NCBI GenBank assembly: GCA_040880365.1 | Contig: JBBDIO010000189.1 | Span: 1 to 19,480 of the forward strand | Direction of reading: 5' to 3' | From: JBBDIO01 sp040880365 | GTDB lineage: Bacteria; Chloroflexota; Anaerolineae; Caldilineales; Caldilineaceae | Length of the DNA: 19,480 nucleotides | Shown: piece after piece, positions 13,663 to 19,480 of the stretch | Layout of the letters: the number at the start of each line of letters is the position of its first letter | Position numbering within the stretch: position 1 is the first letter of the stretch | The notes under the pieces: model-generated | What the model was told of the DNA's origin: nothing | What the model saw: the letters and a program-made list of their open reading frames with translations, nothing else | Databases searched by the model: none | Program-made: the position numbers and the translations under genes

Positions 13663-14811
13663 ATGAATATCTATGAGGAAATTGGCGTGCGCCCCATGAT
13701 CAATGCCCTGAGCACCTATACGCGCTTGGGGGGGTCGATCATGCCGCCGGAGGTGACCGCCGCGATGGCCGAGGCGGCGCGCACGCATATTGATTTGGTC
13801 GACCTGCAACAGCGTGTGGGCGCCGAAATTGCGCGTCTGACCCACAACGAAGCCGCGTATGTGAGCGCAGGCGCGGCCGCGGGTTTGGTTTTGGCGACCG
13901 CAGCGTGTGTGGCAGGCAAGGATCCCCGCGCCATTCGCCAATTGCCCGATACGACAGGCTTGGAGGGTTTGAAAAACGAAATCGTCGTCCACAAATCGCA
14001 TCGCAATGGCTATGACCATGCTGTGCGCCAGGTGGGGGTGAAACTGGTAGAAATTGGCGACGCGCTGAGTACTGCACCCTGGGAACTGGAGGCGGCGATC
14101 AGCGAGAACACCGCGGCCGTATTCTGGTTTCAGGGGGCAATGACCGGGCGCGGGGATCTGCCGCTGGCAAAGGTTATCGAGATTGCCCATGCCGCGGATG
14201 TGCCGGTGCTGGTAGATGCGGCTGCCCAGTTGCCGCCTGCCGAAAATCTCTGGCGTTTCACCGAGATGGGCGCCGACATCGCCGTTTTTAGCGGCGGCAA
14301 GGATTTGCACGGTCCCCAATCTGCCGGTTTGGTGTTGGGGCGCAAAGATCTGATTGAAGCCTGTGCGCTGCACGGCAACCCCCACGGCGCAATTGGCCGG
14401 CCCATGAAAGTGGGCAAGGAAGAATTGGTGGGCGTGCTGGCCGCGGTGCGCTGGTATCTGGGGCTGGATCACACGGCGCGCCAGGCGCGTTTCGAGCGAA
14501 TCGTGACGGAGTGGTGCACCGCGCTGAATGACATCCCCGGCGTGAACGCCGAACGTTCTTTTCCCAACGGCGCGGGGCAGCCTGTGCCGCGTGCACTGGT
14601 CACGCTGGATGTGCAGCGTCTGGGCGTTACAGGCAGCGAGGTCGCCGCCCAGATGCAGGCGGGCGAACCGTCAATTGCGATTGGACCGGCTAGCCGGGAT
14701 AGTTTCTATCTCAACCCCTACACGCTGGGCGAAGGGGAAGAAGCGATTGTCCAAACGCACCTGTGCGCCTATCTCGAGCAAGTGAGTCGCGCAGTTGCGA
14801 GCGCAGATTAA
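13663..14811 (+). CDS. SelA/DgaE-like PLP-dependent lyase, copy 2
   Basis: A 382-residue PLP enzyme of the same SelA-related family as the protein at 4955-6163 but clearly diverged from it. Family marks are GVRPMINALSTYTRLGG at the start, VPVLVDAAAQLPP around the Asp that binds the pyridine nitrogen, and the PLP lysine K213 in FSGGKDLHGPQSAG. It also has GRPMKVGKEELVG and the C-terminal GEPSIAIGP plus YLNPYTL. It is closer to the DgaE pattern than copy 1, in which the Lys motif is SGHK. Such enzymes release ammonia or water from sugar acids. The ribosome site is weak. It begins 180 nt after the transporter operon terminator, and its 3' end overlaps the NADH dehydrogenase gene by 17 nt, so the two are probably translated together. 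Confidence 0.87.
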   Translation: MNIYEEIGVRPMINALSTYTRLGGSIMPPEVTAAMAEAARTHIDLVDLQQRVGAEIARLTHNEAAYVSAGAAAGLVLATAACVAGKDPRAIRQLPDTTGLEGLKNEIVVHKSHRNGYDHAVRQVGVKLVEIGDALSTAPWELEAAISENTAAVFWFQGAMTGRGDLPLAKVIEIAHAADVPVLVDAAAQLPPAENLWRFTEMGADIAVFSGGKDLHGPQSAGLVLGRKDLIEACALHGNPHGAIGRPMKVGKEELVGVLAAVRWYLGLDHTARQARFERIVTEWCTALNDIPGVNAERSFPNGAGQPVPRALVTLDVQRLGVTGSEVAAQMQAGEPSIAIGPASRDSFYLNPYTLGEGEEAIVQTHLCAYLEQVSRAVASAD

Positions 14812-16180
14812 ATTGACCGCTGCTGTGAATACGTCCGCCCTCGACACGCCCGCCCCTGTACATCGGGTGGTGGTTGTGGGCGGTGGCTTTGCGGGGTTGA
14901 ATCTGGTGAAGGGGTTGGCGCGGGCGTCGGTGGAAATTACGCTGATTGATCGGCGCAATTTCCATCTGTTCCAGCCGCTTTTGTATCAGGTGGCGACCGC
15001 GGGTCTTTCTCCTGCCGATATTGCGGCGCCGTTGCGCCAGATTCTCCGCCGCCAGAAGAATGTACAGGTCTTGTTGGGCGATGTGGTGGATATCGATGTG
15101 GTGGGGCGTCGCGTGTTGTTGGCAGATCAGCCGCCACGGGCCTATGACACGCTGGTGATTGCCACCGGCGCGTCGCATTCCTATTTCGGAAATGATCAGT
15201 GGGCCTCGGTTGCGCCGGGCTTGAAAACAGTGGAAGATGCGCTGGCGATTCGGCGGCGGGTGTTGAGCGCCTATGAATTTGCCGAGCGCGCCACCGACCC
15301 GGATCAGATTGCCGCCTGGCTGACGTTTGTGGTGGTAGGAGGTGGTCCTACCGGCGTGGAATTGGCAGGCGCGCTGGGCGAAATGGCGCAATATACACTG
15401 CGCCGGGACTTTCGCCATATCAAACCCGAATCGACGCGAGTGTTGCTGGTAGAAGGTCTGGACCGGATCCTGCCAACCTTCCCCGAAGACCTTTCGCAGC
15501 AAGCACAGACTGCACTGACGCGTTTGGGGGTGACTGTGCGCACGCAAACGCTGGTCACCCAAATCGATGGAGAGAGCGTGACCGTACAGGATCGGGAGAA
15601 GCAGAGTGAGCGCATTCCGGCGCGCACAGTGATCTGGGCGGCGGGTGTCCAGGCGTCACCGCTGGGCAAATGTTTGGAAGAGCGTGCCTCGGCCAAACTG
15701 GATCGCAGCGGGCGGGTGATGGTGCAGCCCGATTTAAGTTTGGCGCATCATCCTGAAATCCTGGTCTTGGGCGATCTGGCGCATTTTGCCCACAATCGGG
15801 AACGACCCTTGCCCGGCGTCGCGCCGGTCGCCATGCAGCAGGGCACCTATGCCGCCAACTTGGTTCGAGCGCGTTTGGCCGGACAGGGTGCAGCCCCCTT
15901 CGCCTACCGTGACCGGGGTTCTATGGCGACGATTGGCCGGGCGGCGGCGGTGGTAGATATGGGACGACTACGCTTTGGCGGGCTGCCTGCGTGGCTGGCA
16001 TGGCTGTTTATCCATCTTATGTATCTGGTGGGTTTTGCCAATCGTTTGCTGGTCCTGATGCAATGGGCCTGGAACTATGTCACCTATAACCGGCGCGTGC
16101 GTCTGATTGTGGGCGCGTCTGCACCGCCTGAAAGCAATGCTGCTAATTCCGCGGAGCTGCGTTCTGCCGCTCCGAAGTAG
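14795..16180 (+). CDS. ndh: Type II NADH dehydrogenase (NDH-2)
   Basis: A peripheral membrane FAD enzyme of about 461 residues that passes electrons from NADH to quinone without pumping protons. The FAD-binding motif is VVVVGGGFAGL (GGGFAG at 29-34) and the NADH-binding motif is VVVGGGPTGVELAGAL (GGGPTG at 182-187). LVIATGASHSYFG, VIWAAGVQASPLG and LVLGDLAHF are family landmarks. The C-terminal amphipathic and hydrophobic stretch WLAWLFIHLMYLVGF and the following WAWNYVTY anchor it to the membrane. The start is uncertain. TTG 14795 (used here, overlapping the PLP enzyme), TTG 14813 and GTG 14825 are all possible, and the core starts near residue 22. Its place in a catabolic cluster suggests it recycles NADH made by the pathway, but this is inference. 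Confidence 0.9.
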   Translation: MRAQIKLTAAVNTSALDTPAPVHRVVVVGGGFAGLNLVKGLARASVEITLIDRRNFHLFQPLLYQVATAGLSPADIAAPLRQILRRQKNVQVLLGDVVDIDVVGRRVLLADQPPRAYDTLVIATGASHSYFGNDQWASVAPGLKTVEDALAIRRRVLSAYEFAERATDPDQIAAWLTFVVVGGGPTGVELAGALGEMAQYTLRRDFRHIKPESTRVLLVEGLDRILPTFPEDLSQQAQTALTRLGVTVRTQTLVTQIDGESVTVQDREKQSERIPARTVIWAAGVQASPLGKCLEERASAKLDRSGRVMVQPDLSLAHHPEILVLGDLAHFAHNRERPLPGVAPVAMQQGTYAANLVRARLAGQGAAPFAYRDRGSMATIGRAAAVVDMGRLRFGGLPAWLAWLFIHLMYLVGFANRLLVLMQWAWNYVTYNRRVRLIVGASAPPESNAANSAELRSAAPK

Positions 16181-16257
16181 ATAGAACCGTCGTTTTCTGG
16201 CCCCAGGTTGGTTAGCAAGCAGTCAACGAGATTTTGCCAGGTATTATTGCCTGAACC

Positions 16258-16281
16258 ATTTCAAGAAACAGATTTCAAGAA
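16258..16281. repeat. Short direct repeat before the esterase gene
   Basis: ATTTCAAGAA occurs at 16258-16267 and 16272-16281 with a 14-nt period, just upstream of the GAGGAG ribosome site (16288-16293) of the esterase at 16305. It is small and may be chance. Confidence 0.4.
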
Positions 16282-16304
16282 CTAGATGAGGAGTTGGACC
16301 GATT

Positions 16305-17246
16305 ATGCCCGCGAGAGATGTAGCGGCTTATGGAACTTCGGTAACGAAACCGCCGGATTTTGACGAATTTTGGCAAGAGATTCTGGCCGACGTGGCGAAA
16401 ATTCCGCTGAACGCGGAAGTGATGCCCGTGCCCATGCGCTCCACGCCCGATGTGGAAGTGTTCGAGGTGCATTACGACAGTCTGGACAATGTGCGCATTG
16501 CGGGCTGGTATTGTCTGCCCCGCGAGCGCAGCGGACCTATCCCCGCCATGGTCTATTATCCCGGCTATGTGAGTGAGCCGACGCTGCCCAAACATGGTGC
16601 GCACGCCGGCTATGCTTCGTTTGGGGCCGCGCCCCGGGCCAAGCTGCGCAGCAACAGCCAGTACAATCCCGGCTATCCGGGGCTGCTCACCGACAACATC
16701 ACCGACCGCTATACCTATAGCTATCGGGGTTTCTATGTGGACGCGTGGCGTGTCATCGATTTTCTGCTGGAACGCGATGAGGTGGACAGCGCACGCATTG
16801 GGATTCAGGGTGGCAGCCAGGGCGGGGCACTGACGCTGCTCGCCGCGTCTATGCGCCAGGAAGTGGCGGCGGCTTCGGCCCAGGCGCCCTATCTGGCGGG
16901 CTACATGGATGCGGCAGACCTGACCAACAGCTATCCGTATGAGGAAATGAACGAGTATCAGCGCTACTATCCCGAAGCGCGTGCGGCGATGGCCGAAACG
17001 CTGAACTATTTCGACTGCATCAACTTTGTGGACAAAATTACGTGCCCCATCATCGTCAATATCGGCTTGCAGGATGATGTATGCCCGCCGGAAACCGGCT
17101 ATGCCGTGTTCGAGCGGATTGGCACGGAGGATAAGAAGCTCTATCCCTACGACAAACATGCCCACGACGGCGGCAATTATCACCACGCGGCGATTGTGGC
17201 CCAGTTCTTTGCCGAAAAATTGCAGCCTCAAACGGCCAATGGCTAG
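16305..17246 (+). CDS. Acetylxylan esterase / cephalosporin-C deacetylase family
   Basis: A 313-residue alpha/beta hydrolase of the AXE1 family, which removes acetyl groups from sugars and small acetylated molecules. The likely catalytic triad is complete. S171 lies in the nucleophile elbow GGSQGG (169-174), D257 in GLQDDVCPP, and H287 in the segment YDKHAHDGG. The oxyanion segment is MVYYPGYVSE. The family insert YNPGYPGLLTDNITDR and the YRGFYVDAWRVIDFL helix match AXE1 proteins. No signal peptide is seen, so it acts in the cytoplasm on imported material. GAGGAG at 16288-16293 is 11 nt before the ATG. Its diverged paralogue follows in the same direction. Deacetylation of an imported acetylated sugar is the simplest reading. 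Confidence 0.9.
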   Translation: MPARDVAAYGTSVTKPPDFDEFWQEILADVAKIPLNAEVMPVPMRSTPDVEVFEVHYDSLDNVRIAGWYCLPRERSGPIPAMVYYPGYVSEPTLPKHGAHAGYASFGAAPRAKLRSNSQYNPGYPGLLTDNITDRYTYSYRGFYVDAWRVIDFLLERDEVDSARIGIQGGSQGGALTLLAASMRQEVAAASAQAPYLAGYMDAADLTNSYPYEEMNEYQRYYPEARAAMAETLNYFDCINFVDKITCPIIVNIGLQDDVCPPETGYAVFERIGTEDKKLYPYDKHAHDGGNYHHAAIVAQFFAEKLQPQTANG

Positions 17247-17347
17247 CGGATGCACCTAACGGATGCCCATAGCGGCTGCACGCGGCGCGCACAAAAGCAC
17301 GCGCTGCACACAAATTTCCAACTGCACATGAGAGTGAGCTGATTAAC

Positions 17348-18238
17348 ATGTCTGTGACACTTGGTTCCCCGCCGGCAGATTTTTCTGCCTATTGGGAAAA
17401 GACCCTGGCCGAACTGGACGCACTGCCTGTCGCGCCGCAGGTGACCGCGGTGCCTATGCGCTCCAGCCCCGAATCTACACTATATGAAGTGCGCATGACC
17501 AGCACTGGCCCCTATCGCATTTTGGCCTATTACAGCGTGCCCAACGAAGGCGAAGGCCCTTTTCCTGTGGTCTATCACGCGCCGGGCTATGGCAGCGTGG
17601 TTCACATTGCGCCCTTTGCCGAACGCGCCAAATATGTGACGGTTGCGCTGCGTCACCGAGGACAACGTCTGGCGGATCAACCGTTCAAGGCCGCATTTCC
17701 GGGCCTGCTGACAACGGGTATTGAAAGCCCCGACAGCTATGTCTATCGGGGGATTGTGGCAGATTGTTGCCGGGTGATGGACTTTCTGGCGACGCGCGAA
17801 GAGGTGGCGCAGGATAAAATTGCGGTGGTGGGGAATGACCTTGCCCTCTTTACCGCGGCACTGCGGCCCCAGGTCGATGCGCTTTACTGCTCGCCCAGCC
17901 TGTTCTATGCCGCTAGCCAGCTTGCGCCCCAAACGTCGGCCTATCCGGTCGAGGAACTCAATGACTATGCCCGCTACTATCCCGAAAAGGCGCAGGCCAT
18001 GTGGGATACGCTGGCCTATTTCGAGCCGGCGTATTTTGCGCCGCAGGTCAAGGCCGATACGGTCATTGTCAATGGTGAGAGCGCAGCCTTGCAACCGCTG
18101 GTGAAGGCGTTTGGCGGTTCGGTGGAGACCTATGCCTCCCAACATTCAGGTTTTCTGGATGGGGTCGTGCAGGCAACCTGGCTGGCAGAACGCTATGGCA
18201 TCGGCGAAGTGCCGCTGCCGCCCCACTGGCAGAGTTAG
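17348..18238 (+). CDS. AXE1-family paralogue lacking the catalytic triad
   Basis: A 296-residue relative of the esterase just upstream, aligned along its whole length. Shared features include DFSAYWEKTLAELDALP, VTAVPMRSSPE, HAPGYGS, FPGLLTTGIES, YVYRGIVADCCRVMDFL and YPVEELNDYARYYPE. The nucleophile elbow GGSQGG has become GNDLAL, with D164 where Ser should be. The GLQDDVCPP region has become NGESAALQP, so the catalytic Asp is also gone. A His remains in YASQHSGF. The frame is intact and family-conserved residues elsewhere are kept, which argues for a functional non-esterase rather than a decaying gene. It may be a partner or regulator of the active esterase, or an enzyme with a changed mechanism. 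The ribosome site is weak (GAGAGTGAG around 17330-17338). Confidence 0.85.
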   Translation: MSVTLGSPPADFSAYWEKTLAELDALPVAPQVTAVPMRSSPESTLYEVRMTSTGPYRILAYYSVPNEGEGPFPVVYHAPGYGSVVHIAPFAERAKYVTVALRHRGQRLADQPFKAAFPGLLTTGIESPDSYVYRGIVADCCRVMDFLATREEVAQDKIAVVGNDLALFTAALRPQVDALYCSPSLFYAASQLAPQTSAYPVEELNDYARYYPEKAQAMWDTLAYFEPAYFAPQVKADTVIVNGESAALQPLVKAFGGSVETYASQHSGFLDGVVQATWLAERYGIGEVPLPPHWQS

Positions 18239-18248
18239 TGAGCACACA

Positions 18249-18353
18249 CTGATCATTTGCAACGGGTAATTGGTCATCTGCCGGACAAACATGCCCGACG
18301 AACTGGCCCGACGAACATGTCCGATGATGGCCGATTACCCGTTGCAAAATCAG
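18249..18353. repeat. Long hairpin with three 13-nt repeats in its loop
   Basis: A perfect 15-bp stem (18256-18270 with 18334-18348) is extended by CTGAT/ATCAG at the base (18249-18253 with 18349-18353). Weaker pairing continues inward. The apical part consists of three tandem 13-nt units (18284-18296, 18297-18309, 18310-18322), each beginning GACRAAC and ending in CC. It lies between the esterase paralogue and the PNPOx-like gene. No T-run follows, so it is not a simple terminator. Confidence 0.8.
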
Positions 18354-18453
18354 TAGCAGATTACAAGGCACTGTACCCCTTGCTGTGTCCCTCTGTTCCA
18401 TGACTGAATCATTTACTAGCCCTCAATCGTTTCTCGCGTAAGGACAATACACT

Positions 18454-18957
18454 GTGGAGCATCTACCGACAGACTATCAGCCGCCGCGCAAAATCGGTAA
18501 ACTGGATGATGCAGAGCTGGCGAGCTTTCTGGCGCAGCCCTGGAATGCCCGGTTGGCAACGGTCACTCCCGAAAACCGGCCCTATCTGGTGCCCCTGTGG
18601 TATCACTATGTGCCCGAAGATGATTTGTTCTATGTGATTGGCCGCGAACGTGCCCAATATGTGCCGCATATTCGCCACAATCCACATGTTGCGCTGCACA
18701 TTGCCGATGATATTCATCTGGAACACACACGGGTATTGATTGAAGGTCGTGCGGAGATTGTAGAAGGCCCGATTGCGCCCGAAACCAGCCCGCAGCTACA
18801 GGGGATGATCTATGATATGGCGCGCCGCTATATGGGCGAGCCGGGTCCCGGCTATGCAGCGCAGACCAACTCGCGCCCGCGCTATCTGATTGCCATCCAC
18901 CCCGAACGCAAAACATCGTGGACCGGCGGTGAATGGGCTGCCAAGTATCGCAAGTAG
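18454..18957 (+). CDS. PNPOx-like flavin/F420-binding split-barrel protein
   Basis: A 167-residue protein of the pyridoxamine 5'-phosphate oxidase-like split-barrel superfamily, which binds FMN or F420 and includes many uncharacterised oxidoreductases. The typical start ...FLAQPWNARLATVTPENRP, followed by YLVPLWYHYVPEDDLFYVIG and HIRHNPHVALHIAD, forms the barrel. The region VLIEGRAEIVEGP is also conserved, and the end KTSWTGGEWAAKY is characteristic. Translation starts at GTG 18454 with TAAGGA at 18439-18444, 9 nt upstream. It converges with the MoaD-like gene, leaving a 6-nt gap. No substrate can be assigned, and its link to the sugar-acid genes is only positional. Confidence 0.85.
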   Translation: MEHLPTDYQPPRKIGKLDDAELASFLAQPWNARLATVTPENRPYLVPLWYHYVPEDDLFYVIGRERAQYVPHIRHNPHVALHIADDIHLEHTRVLIEGRAEIVEGPIAPETSPQLQGMIYDMARRYMGEPGPGYAAQTNSRPRYLIAIHPERKTSWTGGEWAAKYRK

Positions 18958-18963
18958 CAGGAA

Positions 18964-19254
18964 TTATCCTCCCGACACGGCCTGCACCACGTTGAGGCGG
19001 TCGCCGGCGCGCAGGGGAATGGTGGTGTCGTCCAGCTCTTTGAAATTGGTTTGATTGTAGAAGAGCAGAATATGGCGGCGGAGTTCGCCCTGCTCATCGT
19101 AGAGATGAATACGCAACCGGGGATAGGCAGCCAGGAGCGCTTCGACTGCCCCTTCCAGCGTTGTGGCCTGAACGACGACGCGCCCGTGTCCATCTGTGCA
19201 ATCGCGTAACAGCCCCGGGATACGTACCTCGATAGCGATTGAATCTTCACTCAT
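18964..19254 (-). CDS. MoaD/ThiS-like small protein with C-terminal Gly-Gly
   Basis: A 96-residue beta-grasp protein of the MoaD/ThiS family of sulfur carriers. The frame IEVRIPGLLRDCTDG at the start, TLEGAVEALLAAYPRLRIHLYDE in the middle and IPLRAGDRLNVVQAVSGG at the end are typical. The terminal Gly-Gly is the site that is adenylated and thiocarboxylated in this family. The open frame extends upstream to 19395, but GAGGAA (19261-19266 on the plus strand, read in reverse) directly abuts ATG 19260 and is 6 nt from ATG 19254, which favours 19254. No MoaE, ThiG, E1-like or other sulfur-transfer partner is in the window. The next gene on the same strand is DinB-like. It may supply sulfur for cofactor or amino-acid synthesis; the pathway is unknown. 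Confidence 0.85.
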   Translation of the reverse strand: MSEDSIAIEVRIPGLLRDCTDGHGRVVVQATTLEGAVEALLAAYPRLRIHLYDEQGELRRHILLFYNQTNFKELDDTTIPLRAGDRLNVVQAVSGG

Positions 19255-19345
19255 TTGCATTTCCTCATTTTGACTCCCGGTTCTCGCCCAGCCCGACGTA
19301 TGTCGGGAGGCGGACATCAGCTGCACATGCCTATACTGTGTGCGC

Positions 19346-19480
19346 CTACCATTCCCCAGCGTATTCCACTGTGAACGGCAGAGCCTGTTCTGCATGGTAG
19401 AGGTAGTGACATTCTACCAGTTGGTGCATGTGTAAAAAATCGTGGGCGACCCAGCTTGCCAGCATATCGCCGGGGTGGAA
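19346..19480 (-). CDS. DinB-like protein, C-terminal part (partial)
   Basis: The minus-strand frame runs in from the window end and stops at 19346-19348, giving 44 residues. The pattern FHPGDMLASWVAHDFLHMHQ, followed by QLVECHYLYHAE and ending in PFTVEYAGEW, fits the C-terminal end of the DinB-like four-helix-bundle family. In these proteins a His in the HDxxH segment often binds a metal. The gene is upstream of the MoaD-like gene on the same strand, 91 nt away, so they may be cotranscribed. The N-terminus lies outside the window, and cellular roles in this family are mostly unknown. Confidence 0.75.
   Translation of the reverse strand, partial: FHPGDMLASWVAHDFLHMHQLVECHYLYHAEQALPFTVEYAGEW

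Noticed and set aside
17247..17347. Imperfect GGATGC/GGCTGC repeats between the two esterase-family genes
   Set aside because: The copies are short and degenerate; I could not define a consistent unit.
19292..19307. CCCGAC/GTCGGG hairpin downstream of the DinB-like gene
   Set aside because: Only 6 bp with no T-run, so it is too weak to call a terminator.
19255..19395. 47-residue N-terminal extension of the MoaD-like protein
   Set aside because: It overlaps the end of the DinB-like gene, is Arg/Ser-rich, and a ribosome site lies just before the shorter start.

Overview
The window reads as accessory catabolic chromosome from a moderately GC-rich, free-living heterotrophic bacterium. The style fits Chloroflexota, perhaps a Caldilinea-like lineage: twin-arginine lipoprotein binding proteins for carbohydrate ABC importers, several enolase-superfamily, amidohydrolase and PLP enzymes, a type II NADH dehydrogenase, and few transcription factors. 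The taxonomic call is inference from gene content only. No tRNA, rRNA, CRISPR array, transposase or phage gene was seen.

Layout. Positions 1-126 hold the last codons of an upstream gene, four 11-nt direct repeats and a strong terminator. A protein related to the large subunit of N,N-dimethylformamidase follows (184-1815). It converges on a short-chain dehydrogenase (2042-2851, minus), and between them lie a 35-nt palindrome and a bidirectional terminator. Next on the minus strand is a sugar-type ABC binding lipoprotein (3060-4442). A 512-nt divergent control region separates it from a plus-strand series: a SelA/DgaE-like PLP enzyme (4955-6163), an enolase-superfamily dehydratase/racemase (6303-7433), and a small protein that I read as a divergent Rid (YjgF) family member (7743-8264). 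After a 483-nt gap with a double-hairpin element comes the operon amidohydrolase - permease - permease - binding lipoprotein (8748-13483), closed by a terminator. A second DgaE-like enzyme (13663-14811) overlaps a type II NADH dehydrogenase (14795-16180). Two acetylxylan-esterase-family proteins follow (16305-17246 and 17348-18238); the second has lost the catalytic serine and aspartate. The right end has a GTG-started PNPOx-like flavoprotein, a MoaD/ThiS-like protein with a C-terminal Gly-Gly, and the C-terminus of a DinB-like protein.

How it may work together (inference). The ABC importer, whose ATPase is not in the window, would bring in a small oxidised or acylated carbohydrate. The cog3964 amidohydrolase and the esterase would remove acyl groups. 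The enolase-superfamily enzyme and the PLP enzymes would eliminate water or ammonia to give 2-keto-3-deoxy acids, and the Rid-like protein would hydrolyse enamine/imine intermediates. The SDR and possibly NDH-2 would handle reducing equivalents. The locus holds three paralogous pairs (binding proteins, PLP enzymes, esterases). No aldolase, kinase, regulator or ABC ATPase is present, so the substrate cannot be fixed from this window.
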